Origin: Actinomycetota bacterium
GTDB taxonomy: Bacteria; Actinomycetota; Actinomycetes; Propionibacteriales; Nocardioidaceae
Reading direction: 5' to 3'
Length of the DNA stretch: 6,817 nucleotides
Assembly (NCBI GenBank): GCA_009702305.1
Contig: WLIH01000147.1
Location: 1-6,817, forward strand
Part shown: piece after piece, positions 1 through 5,708 of the stretch
Position numbering within the stretch: the stretch's first letter is position 1
How the letters are laid out: each line of letters opens with the position of its first letter
Notes under the pieces: model-generated
Seen by the model: the letters and a program-made list of their open reading frames with translations, nothing else
What the model was told of the DNA's origin: nothing
Databases searched by the model: none
Made by a program: the position numbers and the translations under genes

Positions 1-1
1 C

Positions 2-475
2 GTGCGACTGGCGCCGGTGCTCTCGGTGGGTCGGGTGCCTCTCGGTATCGCGCTGACCCAGGCGATCCGGCTGGTCAAGCCGTTGGCCGGCCCGGGCCTC
101 GATCTCTACGCGGTGCTGCAACCGGCCGGCGACAAGGCGCTGCTGGCACGCCCGGAGTTCAAGGCGATGTTCCTCGACGACCTGCTCAACGGGGCGCGCT
201 TCCAGACCCTGGCCCCCCTCAACGACCTGCTCCTGTTCACCCGCGACTGGGGCTTCGAGGCCGCCGACGTCTCGGTGCCGGTGCGGTGGTGGCACGGCAA
301 CGCCGACCACATCGTGCCGTTCGGCCACGGCCAGCACATGGTCGACCGGCTGCCCGACGCCACGATGAGCGTGATCGACGGGGAGAGCCACCTCGGGGGC
401 CTCGGCATCGCCGAGGAGGTCATCTCGACCCTGATGGAGCTGGGACCTCGGCGCTCGGCCGTGGCTCAGGCCTGA
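2..475 (+). CDS. Alpha/beta hydrolase, C-terminal part (5' end outside window)
   Basis: This is the C-terminal 157 residues or so of an alpha/beta-hydrolase-fold protein. The frame is open to the left edge, so the GTG at base 2 is probably an internal valine and the true start lies upstream. The visible part holds a helical, lid-like stretch (roughly residues 45-90). A strand then leads into WWHGNADHIVP, whose Asp102 fits the catalytic acid. GESHLGG follows, with His130 fitting the catalytic base. The nucleophile elbow (GxSxG) would lie in the missing part, so the catalytic triad cannot be completed from this window. The 'HGxxDxxVP ... SH' pattern is typical of actinobacterial esterase/peptidase-like hydrolases. 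No signal peptide can be assessed and the substrate is unknown. The gene ends in TGA at 473-475, inside the left arm of a strong hairpin. It is probably unrelated to the fatty-acid cluster. Confidence 0.8.
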   Translation: MRLAPVLSVGRVPLGIALTQAIRLVKPLAGPGLDLYAVLQPAGDKALLARPEFKAMFLDDLLNGARFQTLAPLNDLLLFTRDWGFEAADVSVPVRWWHGNADHIVPFGHGQHMVDRLPDATMSVIDGESHLGGLGIAEEVISTLMELGPRRSAVAQA

Positions 476-512
476 CGCACGCGGGGCTGGTGCTCAGGCG
501 CCCCATGCGTCA
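473..512 (+). terminator. Hairpin at hydrolase stop codon, candidate terminator
   Basis: TGACGCA (473-479) pairs perfectly with TGCGTCA (506-512), and inside it GGGGC (483-487) pairs with GCCCC (500-504). This gives 12 base pairs with a small asymmetric internal loop (CGC opposite A) and a 12-base apical loop. The left arm starts with the hydrolase TGA stop. No T-run follows; U-less hairpin terminators are common in high-GC actinobacteria, so function is inferred from position and stem strength only. Confidence 0.5.
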
Positions 513-605
513 CAATGGTGGGACAACTTCCATACGTGTCATTCGTGTCGTCCGACATCTCCACATCGAGCCCGCTGGGGAAGGCGTAGCTCGCGCCGGA
601 GATTG
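506..605 (+). promoter_or_regulatory. Probable promoter/leader region of the DUF3145 gene
   Basis: This region lies between the hydrolase hairpin and the DUF3145 ribosome binding site. Bases 510-565 are visibly more A/T-rich than the flanking coding DNA. They contain a weak -10-like CACAAT at 511-516 and a direct repeat CGTGTC at 535-540 and 544-549, spaced 9 bases start to start. I cannot fix a convincing -35/-10 pair. The promoter call rests on position, since the upstream gene seems to be terminated and the next start is 618. Confidence 0.3.
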
Positions 606-613
606 AAGGAGGT
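606..613 (+). promoter_or_regulatory. Ribosome binding site fixing the DUF3145 start
   Basis: AAGGAGGT (606-613) is an almost ideal Shine-Dalgarno sequence placed 4 bases before the GTG at 618. A TTG three bases upstream of it, at 603, is in frame, but starting there would put the Shine-Dalgarno inside the coding sequence. GTG 618 is therefore the likely start. Confidence 0.85.
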
Positions 614-617
614 CACG

Positions 618-1136
618 GTGACCGCACGCACTGCCACCCGTACTTCGACGAGGGGCGTTCTCTTCGTGCACTCAGCGCCGTCCGCGCTGTGTCCGCACAT
701 CGAGTGGGCCGTCGGCGGAGTGCTCGGCGTCGCCGTCAGCCTGGACTGGACGCCGCAGCCCGCCCAGAGCGGCGCCTACCGGGCGGAGCTGTCGTGGGCC
801 GGCGACGCCGGCTCCGCGGCGGCGATCGCCTCGGCGCTGCGCGGCTGGAACCACCTGCGCTTCGAGGTCACCGAGGACCCGACCCCCTCGACCGAGGGCA
901 CCCGCTTCTCGTACACGCCCGAGCTCGGCGTCTTCCACGCCGTCACCGGGATGCACGGCGACATCATGATCCCCGAGGACCGGCTCAAGGCCGCGGTCGT
1001 CAAGGCAGCACTCGGCGACGTCACGCTGCTCGGCGAGATCGACAAGCTGCTGGGCAAGCCGTGGGACGACGAGCTGGAGACCTTCCGGCACGCCGGTGAC
1101 GGCGCGCCGGTGCGGTGGCTGCACCAGGTCGTCTGA
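618..1136 (+). CDS. DUF3145-family conserved actinobacterial protein
   Basis: A 172-residue protein of the actinobacterial DUF3145 family. I recognise it by the N-terminal block RGVLFVHSAPSALCPHIEWA (residues 12-31), the W..QP pattern near residue 45, the block LRGWNHLRFEVTEDP (74-88), and a TPELGVFHA block (100-108) followed by GDIMIPEDRL. The biochemical function is not known to me. There is no signal peptide or transmembrane segment, so it is probably cytoplasmic. The start is GTG 618, chosen by the strong Shine-Dalgarno at 606-613. The gene faces the fatty-acid cluster with a small secreted-protein gene between them. As far as I recall, members of this family often sit beside fabD-fabH-acpP-fabF in actinobacteria, which hints at a link to lipid synthesis, but that is context only. 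Confidence 0.85.
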   Translation: MTARTATRTSTRGVLFVHSAPSALCPHIEWAVGGVLGVAVSLDWTPQPAQSGAYRAELSWAGDAGSAAAIASALRGWNHLRFEVTEDPTPSTEGTRFSYTPELGVFHAVTGMHGDIMIPEDRLKAAVVKAALGDVTLLGEIDKLLGKPWDDELETFRHAGDGAPVRWLHQVV

Positions 1137-1160
1137 GCTGGCCCGAGAGTCAGGGACGAC
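1128..1160. terminator. Imperfect stem-loop across the convergent gene ends
   Basis: GTCGT-CTGA (1128-1136) can pair with TCAG-(GG)-ACGAC (1150-1160): nine base pairs with a two-base bulge around a 13-base loop. It straddles the facing stop codons of the DUF3145 gene (1134-1136) and the secreted-protein gene (1150-1152). It could act as a bidirectional terminator, but no T-run is present on either side and the stem is modest. Confidence 0.3.
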
Positions 1161-1572
1161 GCAGGGTGAAGAACGACGGCTTGGCGAAGCCGTCACTGAC
1201 GGCGTAGCCGTCGCGCGAGGTGAACTTCAGCTTGATCTTGAAGCGCCCGGGCACGGTGTTCTCCCGGCAGAAGCGGAAGTGCAGGGTGCCCTTCTCCGGG
1301 TCCTGCCCGGCCAGCGCCACCCCGGAGGCGACGCTCTCGCCGCGACGGTCGACAAGGAAGGTCTCGAAGGCCCACTGGGAGGTCGGCGGCTTGACCCGGT
1401 AGCGGTAGGGGTAGTTGTGGCAGCCGCTCTTGAGGACGCCGTCCACCCCGATGCTCTTGGCGTACTTGGCGGCGTCCAGATCTCCCTCGGCACCCGTGGC
1501 GCCGGGGCCGACCAGCAGCCCGGCAGCAAGCGCAACCGCGATCAGTGAGGTCGAGACCGTGCGCGCTGCCAT
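1150..1572 (-). CDS. Predicted exported protein of unknown function
   Basis: A 140-residue protein with a typical Sec signal peptide. It has a short basic N-terminus (MAAR), a hydrophobic core (about residues 8-22, SLIAVALAAGLLVG) and a likely signal-peptidase I site near ATGA (about residue 28). The mature part is about 112 residues and rich in aromatic and beta-prone segments (YPYRYRV, FETFLV, LHFRF, FKIKLKF). It has exactly two cysteines (51 and 102) that could form one disulfide outside the cell, and it ends in FFTLRRP. I do not recognise the family; a small beta-sandwich is a reasonable guess. The start is ATG 1572, because GGAGGT at 1580-1585 lies 7 bases upstream. An in-frame upstream extension would run into the accD6-like gene and has no ribosome site. 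It lies 85 bases after accD6 on the same strand, so it may be read through from the operon or have its own promoter. Confidence 0.75.
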   Translation of the reverse strand: MAARTVSTSLIAVALAAGLLVGPGATGAEGDLDAAKYAKSIGVDGVLKSGCHNYPYRYRVKPPTSQWAFETFLVDRRGESVASGVALAGQDPEKGTLHFRFCRENTVPGRFKIKLKFTSRDGYAVSDGFAKPSFFTLRRP

Positions 1573-1579
1573 GGGGATG

Positions 1580-1585
1580 ACCTCC
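1580..1585 (-). promoter_or_regulatory. Ribosome binding site of the exported-protein gene
   Basis: Read on the minus strand this is GGAGGT, 7 bases before ATG 1572. It selects this start, which also puts the signal peptide exactly at the N-terminus, over in-frame upstream codons. Confidence 0.8.
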
Positions 1586-1634
1586 GTAGTGACCGTCGTC
1601 AGGGTGTGACGTGGGCTACAACGTGCCACGGGCG

Positions 1635-1657
1635 GGACGGTTACGCCAACCCGGTCC
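1635..1657 (-). terminator. Hairpin directly after the accD6-like stop codon
   Basis: GGAC-GGTT (1635-1642) pairs with AACC-(CG)-GTCC (1648-1657) around a 5-base loop: 8 base pairs with a two-base bulge. It starts at the base right after the accD6-like stop (1658-1660), which suits an operon end. There is no T-run, so read-through into the exported-protein gene is possible. Confidence 0.4.
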
Positions 1658-3103
1658 TCACAGCGGGATGTTGCCGTGCTGGCCCCGGCGTACGCCGACC
1701 ATCTGGATCTCGGCGTCGAACGCCCGGGCCAGCGTCGACCGGGTCGCAGCCGGGCAGACGACCTCGTCGACCACGCCGATCTCCACGGCCTTCTCGACAC
1801 CGCCGGCGATCCGCTCGTGCTCGAGGGCCAGCGCCGCCTCCACCTCGGCGCGCAGGTCGGGGGCGACCTCGGCGAGCTTGCGGCGGTGCAGCACCCGCAC
1901 GGCTGCGACCGCACCCATCACCGCCACCTCGGCACCGGGCCACGCGAAGACCTTCGTCGCACCTAGCGAGCGGGCGTTCATGGCGATGTAGGCGCCGCCG
2001 TAGGTCTTGCGGGTCACCAGGGTCACGCGGGGCACGACGCACTCGCCGAAGGCGTGCAGGAGCTTGGCGCCGCGGCGGACGACGCCGTCCCACTCCTGGC
2101 CCACGCCGGGCAGGTAGCCGGGCACGTCCACGATCACGATGAGCGGCACGCCGAAGGCGTCGCACATCCGCACGAAGCGCGATGCCTTCTCCGCGGACAG
2201 GGAGTCGAGGCAGCCGCCGAGGCGCAGCGGGTTGTTGGCGACCACGCCGACGGTGCGACCGCCGAAGCGGCCCAGAGCGGTCACGATGTTGGGCGCCCAG
2301 CGGGTGTGCAGCTCCTGCATCGTGTCGGCGTCGAGCATCGCGTCGACGAGCGGGTGCACGTCGTAGGCGCGTTTGCGCGACTCGGGCAGCAGCGCCTCGA
2401 GGTCGCGGTCCTCGACGGCGTCGACGCGCAGGCTGCCCTGGGCGCCGAGGAGCGAGGCCACGATGCGCGCGCGGTCGAGCGCCTCGTGCTCGGACTCGGT
2501 GAGGATGTGCACCACGCCGGAGCGCCGCCCGTGGGGCTCCGGCCCTCCGAGGCGCAGCATGTCCACGTCCTCGCCGGTGACCGAGCGGACGACGTCCGGG
2601 CCGGTCACGAAGATGCGCCCCTCGGGGCCGAGGATCACGACGTCGGTGAGCGCGGGGCCGTACGCCGCGCCGCCGGCGGCGGGGCCGAGCACGACCGAGA
2701 CCTGCGGGATCTTGCCTGAGGCCTGGGTCATCACCTGGAAGATCCGGCCGACCGCGTGCAGGCTGAGGACGCCCTCGGCGAGGCGGGCGCCACCGGAGTG
2801 CCACAGGCCGATGATCGGGATCCGGTCGGTCATCGCGCGGTGGTAGGCGTCGACCACGACGCGGCAGCCGACGTCGCCCATCGCGCCGCCCATGACGGTG
2901 GCATCGGAGCAGAAGGCCACCGCCGCAGTGCCCTGGACGGTGCCGATCGCCGCGAGCATGCCGGAGTCGTCGTCGGGGGTGAGCAGCTCCATGGAGCCGT
3001 CGTCGAAGAGCGCGCCCAGGCGCAGTACCGGGTTGCGCGGGTCCTGCTCCCTGGGGAGCTTGACCGGAGGTGTGGCGGCGGGCGCTGCGGCGGTGGCGGT
3101 CAT
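1658..3103 (-). CDS. accD6: Acyl-CoA (acetyl/propionyl-CoA) carboxylase carboxyltransferase subunit, AccD6-like
   Basis: A 481-residue carboxyltransferase beta subunit with both crotonase-like halves. It would transfer CO2 from carboxybiotin to acetyl-CoA (and perhaps propionyl-CoA), giving malonyl-CoA for fatty-acid synthesis. The N-terminal half shows WHSGGARLAEG (101-111) and GPAAGGAAYGPALTDVV (140-156), which form an oxyanion hole and the acyl-CoA site. It also has FVTGPDVVRSVTGEDVD (165-181). The C-terminal half shows ANNPLRLGGCLDS (289-301), DVPGYLPGVGQEW (326-338) and RKTYGGAYIAM (365-375), the biotin-side Gly-Gly region. Length, motifs and the C-terminal NIPL match mycobacterial AccD6 as I remember it, and mycobacterial accD6 also ends a FAS operon. 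The start is ATG 3103, one base after the fabF stop (TGAGATG), with GGGAG at 3112-3116 as ribosome site inside fabF, so it is probably translationally coupled. The biotin-carrying alpha subunit must be encoded elsewhere. Substrate choice between acetyl- and propionyl-CoA is not settled here. Confidence 0.93.
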   Translation of the reverse strand: MTATAAAPAATPPVKLPREQDPRNPVLRLGALFDDGSMELLTPDDDSGMLAAIGTVQGTAAVAFCSDATVMGGAMGDVGCRVVVDAYHRAMTDRIPIIGLWHSGGARLAEGVLSLHAVGRIFQVMTQASGKIPQVSVVLGPAAGGAAYGPALTDVVILGPEGRIFVTGPDVVRSVTGEDVDMLRLGGPEPHGRRSGVVHILTESEHEALDRARIVASLLGAQGSLRVDAVEDRDLEALLPESRKRAYDVHPLVDAMLDADTMQELHTRWAPNIVTALGRFGGRTVGVVANNPLRLGGCLDSLSAEKASRFVRMCDAFGVPLIVIVDVPGYLPGVGQEWDGVVRRGAKLLHAFGECVVPRVTLVTRKTYGGAYIAMNARSLGATKVFAWPGAEVAVMGAVAAVRVLHRRKLAEVAPDLRAEVEAALALEHERIAGGVEKAVEIGVVDEVVCPAATRSTLARAFDAEIQMVGVRRGQHGNIPL

Positions 3104-3104
3104 C

Positions 3105-4352
3105 TCAGTGGCTCCCGAAGACGACGGCGACGTTGGCGCCGCCGAACCCGAACGAGTTGTTGAGCGCGGCGATGTCGCCCAAGGGCAGGTCGCGCGGCTT
3201 GGTGGCGATGTCGAGCTCGACCTGGGGGTCGAGGTCGTCGAGGTTAATGGTGGGCGGCACGACTCGGTGGTGCAGGGCCAGGACGGTCGCCACCGCCTCC
3301 AGGGCGCCGGCGCCGCCGAGCAGGTGCCCGGTCATCGACTTGGTGCTGGTGACGACCACGTCGCCGGCGTGGGAGCCGAGAGTCGCGTGGATCATCAGTC
3401 CCTCGGCGATGTCGCCCTGCGGGGTGGAGGTGGCGTGGGCGTTGATGTGTGCGATGTCCCCCGGGCTGACATCGGCCTCGTGGAGCGCGCGGACGATGGC
3501 GCGGGCGCCGCCCCGGCCGGCCGGGTCGGGCTGGGCGATGTCGTGGGAGTCGGCGGTGATGCCGGCGCCGAGGACGGTCGCGTAGATCCGGGCCCCGCGG
3601 GCGAGTGCGTGCTCCTCGGACTCCAGCACCAGGCAGCCGGCCCCTTCGCCGAGCACGAAACCGTCGCGAGCGGTGTCCCAGGGGCGCGAGACGGTGGTCG
3701 GGTCGCCGTCGTTCTTCGACAGGGCCATCATCTGCGCGAAGGCGGCCATCGGCAGCGGGTGGATCGCCGCCTCGGTGCCGCCGGCGACGACGATGTCGGC
3801 CCGGCCCAGCCGGATCTGGTCGACGGCGAGCGAGATCGCCTCGTTGCCCGAGGCGCAGGCGGAGATCGGGGTGTTGACCGCGGCCCGGGCGCCGACGTAC
3901 AGGCTGATGTTGGCGGCCGACGCGTTGGCCATCAGCATGGGGACGGCGAGGGGCGAGACCCGGCGCGGCCCCTTCTCACGCAGCACGTCGTAGTTGTCCA
4001 GGAGCGTCTGGACGCCGCCGATGCCGGAGGCGAAGGCGACGCCCAGACGGTCGTGGTCGATCGTGCCCTCGGCCGCGTCGGCCAGGCCCGAGTCGGCCCA
4101 GGCCTCCATCGCGGCCACCATCGCCAGCTGGGCGGACCGGTCGAGACGGCGGGCCTTGACCCGCTCCAGCACCTCGGTGGGCTCCACGGCGACCCGCGCC
4201 GCGATCTTCACCGGGAGCTGCTCGGCCCAGTCCTCCGTCAGGGCACGGACGCCGGAGCGCCCGTTGACGAGCGCGTCCCAGGTGCTGCTCACGTCGCCGC
4301 CGACTGGGGAGGTGACTCCGAGGCCGGTGACGACGACTCGCTTCGACGACAT
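3105..4352 (-). CDS. fabF: Beta-ketoacyl-ACP synthase II (KAS II)
   Basis: A 415-residue thiolase-fold condensing enzyme. It extends acyl-ACP by two carbons through decarboxylative condensation with malonyl-ACP. The N-terminus VVVTGLGVTSPVG is diagnostic. The nucleophile Cys166 lies in ISACASGN, and the catalytic His306 in NAHATSTPQGD. Lys338 and His343 lie in STKSMTGHLLGGAGA. The C-terminal glycine-rich NNSFGFGGANV (398-408) is intact, so the Cys-His-His set and the conserved Lys are complete, each offset by +3 from E. coli FabF. The start is ATG 4352, with GAAGGA (4361-4366) 8 bases upstream. It follows acpP after 62 bases that hold a perfect hairpin, and precedes accD6 by 1 base. Only one elongation synthase is present, unlike the kasA-kasB pair of mycobacteria. 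Acyl-chain preference cannot be read from the sequence. Confidence 0.96.
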   Translation of the reverse strand: MSSKRVVVTGLGVTSPVGGDVSSTWDALVNGRSGVRALTEDWAEQLPVKIAARVAVEPTEVLERVKARRLDRSAQLAMVAAMEAWADSGLADAAEGTIDHDRLGVAFASGIGGVQTLLDNYDVLREKGPRRVSPLAVPMLMANASAANISLYVGARAAVNTPISACASGNEAISLAVDQIRLGRADIVVAGGTEAAIHPLPMAAFAQMMALSKNDGDPTTVSRPWDTARDGFVLGEGAGCLVLESEEHALARGARIYATVLGAGITADSHDIAQPDPAGRGGARAIVRALHEADVSPGDIAHINAHATSTPQGDIAEGLMIHATLGSHAGDVVVTSTKSMTGHLLGGAGALEAVATVLALHHRVVPPTINLDDLDPQVELDIATKPRDLPLGDIAALNNSFGFGGANVAVVFGSH

Positions 4353-4377
4353 GAGGACTGTCCTTCGCTGGTGGTGG

Positions 4378-4396
4378 TCCGGTCGCGACGACCGGA
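4378..4396 (-). other. Perfect 8-bp hairpin between acpP and fabF
   Basis: TCCGGTCG (4378-4385) and CGACCGGA (4389-4396) form an uninterrupted 8-bp, six-GC stem with a 3-base loop, centred in the 62-base acpP-fabF gap. In the transcript it lies about 18 bases after the acpP stop and ends just before the A/C-rich leader and ribosome site of fabF. There is no T-run. It may be a partial terminator or an RNA-stability element that lets acpP be expressed above fabF; that role is inference. Confidence 0.5.
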
Positions 4397-4414
4397 GGAG
4401 GGGAGAGCGGTGGC

Positions 4415-4660
4415 TCAGGCGGAGGCGCGCTCGATGAACGCGACCGCGTCGCCGACGGTCTTGAGGTTCTTGACCTCGTCGTCGGGGATCGAGACGCCGA
4501 ACTTCTCCTCGGCGGCGACGACGACCTCGACCATCGAGAGGGAGTCGACCTCGAGGTCGTCGACGAAGGACTTGTCGAGCTGGACGTCGTCGGCGTCCAC
4601 GCCTGCGACCTCGTTGACGATCTCGGCGAGGTCGGCGCGGATCTCTTCGGTGGTGGGCAT
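4415..4660 (-). CDS. acpP: Acyl carrier protein
   Basis: An 81-residue acidic four-helix carrier protein that holds growing acyl chains on a 4'-phosphopantetheine arm. The attachment site is Ser40 in the EVDSLSMVEVV motif (37-47), followed by the typical helix-III region FGVSIPDDEV (54-63). There is a large excess of Asp/Glu over Lys/Arg, as usual for ACP. The start is ATG 4660: GAAGGA (4668-4673) lies 7 bases upstream, and the length then matches family norms. Earlier in-frame codons would extend back into the fabH coding region. It sits 37 bases after fabH. This is the primary-metabolism ACP, judged by its place between fabH and fabF, not a polyketide ACP. Confidence 0.97.
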   Translation of the reverse strand: MPTTEEIRADLAEIVNEVAGVDADDVQLDKSFVDDLEVDSLSMVEVVVAAEEKFGVSIPDDEVKNLKTVGDAVAFIERASA

Positions 4661-4667
4661 CGGTGCT

Positions 4668-4691
4668 TCCTTCTCTGTGGTGGGGGTGGTG
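4668..4691 (-). promoter_or_regulatory. acpP ribosome binding site with A/C-only leader
   Basis: On the minus strand a 16-base run made only of A and C (4676-4691) is followed by GAGAAGGA, with the Shine-Dalgarno core at 4668-4673, 7 bases before ATG 4660. The run can form little secondary structure, so the ribosome site should be open, fitting the high ACP output a cell needs. A similar ACCACCACCA (4369-4378) precedes the GAAGGA of fabF. Confidence 0.6.
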
Positions 4692-4697
4692 CGGATA

Positions 4698-5708
4698 TCA
4701 GGGCAGGACGACGACCTGGGCGGCGTACGCCAGGCCGGCGCCGAAGGCGATGAGCAGTGCGGTGTCACCCGAGCGGGCGTCGCCGTCGGCGTACATCCGC
4801 TCCAGGGCGAGGGGGATCGAGGCGGCGGAGGTGTTGCCCTGGTCGACGATGTCGCGTGCGATGCGCACCGTGTCGGGCAGCTTCATCGAGCGCGCCATGG
4901 CGTCGGTGATGCGCATGTTGGCCTGGTGGGGGACGAAGCAGTCGAGCTCGTCGACGCCGATCCCGGCGCGGTCGAGGGCCTGCAGCCCGATCTTGGCCAT
5001 CGCGAACGACGCCCACCGGAAGACGGCGTTGCCCTGCATCACCAGGTGCGGCATCACGGGGGAGTCGGACGCGACGACGTCGCGCCAGTCCTCGCGCTGA
5101 CGGATCAGGTCGTACTGCTCGCCGTCGGAGCCCCACACGACCGGGGCGATGCCCGGGGTATCGCTCGGGCCGACCACCGCCGCACCGGCTCCGTCGGCGA
5201 AGATGAACGCCGTGCCGCGGTCGTCGGGGTCAGTGAGGTCGGTGAGCCGCTCGACGCCGATCACGAGCACATGACCGGCGCTGCCGGCACGCACCAGGTC
5301 GGAGGCGAGCGAGACGCCGTGGCAGAAGCCCGCGCACGCCGCCGAGATGTCGAAGGCCGCCGCCTGGTCGGTGCCGAGGTCGTGGGCGATCAGGGTCGCG
5401 AGCGCCGGGGTCTGCATCAGGTGGCTGATGGTCGCGACGATGACCGTGTCGATCTGACGGGCGTCGAGTCCGGCGCGCTCGATCGCCTGCCGCGCGGCGG
5501 CGGTGCCCATCACCCGCACGGACTCCTCGGGGTCGGCCCAGCGCCGCTGCCGGATGCCGGAGCGCTGCTGGATCCACTCGTCGGTGGAGTCGATGCGCTC
5601 GATGAGGTCGGCGTTCGGCACGACGACCGAGGGACGATAGGCACCCAGTCCGAGGATCCGGGCGTGGGCGGCCCCGGTCGACGACGCGAGGACGCGTCGC
5701 TGGGTCAC
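4698..5708 (-). CDS. fabH: Beta-ketoacyl-ACP synthase III (KAS III)
   Basis: A 336-residue initiating condensing enzyme: it joins an acyl-CoA primer to malonyl-ACP to give the first beta-ketoacyl-ACP. The complete Cys-His-Asn triad is visible: Cys125 in ISAACAGF, His261 in VPHQANMRI and Asn292 in QGNTSAASIP. DSTDEWIQQRSGI (40-52) near the N-terminus, FADGAGAAVVG (170-180) and the C-terminal LIAFGAGLAYA are all family hallmarks. The GTG start at 5708 overlaps the fabD stop in the tetranucleotide GTGA, with GAGGG (5718-5722) 9 bases upstream inside fabD; translational coupling is likely. In actinobacteria FabH often prefers branched primers such as isobutyryl-CoA, but the primer cannot be deduced here. 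The N-terminal extension of about 13 residues before the first core strand is slightly longer than in E. coli. Confidence 0.95.
   Translation of the reverse strand: MTQRRVLASSTGAAHARILGLGAYRPSVVVPNADLIERIDSTDEWIQQRSGIRQRRWADPEESVRVMGTAAARQAIERAGLDARQIDTVIVATISHLMQTPALATLIAHDLGTDQAAAFDISAACAGFCHGVSLASDLVRAGSAGHVLVIGVERLTDLTDPDDRGTAFIFADGAGAAVVGPSDTPGIAPVVWGSDGEQYDLIRQREDWRDVVASDSPVMPHLVMQGNAVFRWASFAMAKIGLQALDRAGIGVDELDCFVPHQANMRITDAMARSMKLPDTVRIARDIVDQGNTSAASIPLALERMYADGDARSGDTALLIAFGAGLAYAAQVVVLP

Noticed and set aside
1573..1914. Longer N-terminus for the secreted-protein gene
   Set aside because: It would run into accD6 and bury the signal peptide. GGAGGT 7 bases before ATG 1572 marks the start.
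1606..2142. Arginine-rich plus-strand open frame
   Set aside because: Its Arg/Pro-rich composition is typical of a wrong frame in high-GC DNA, and it lies antisense to accD6.
1641..2804. A 387-codon minus-strand frame inside accD6
   Set aside because: It is an out-of-frame shadow of accD6; the Arg-rich translation has no motifs.
4661..4768. Longer N-terminus for acpP
   Set aside because: It would overlap the fabH coding end and add non-family residues. ATG 4660 has a good ribosome site and gives the normal 81-residue length.
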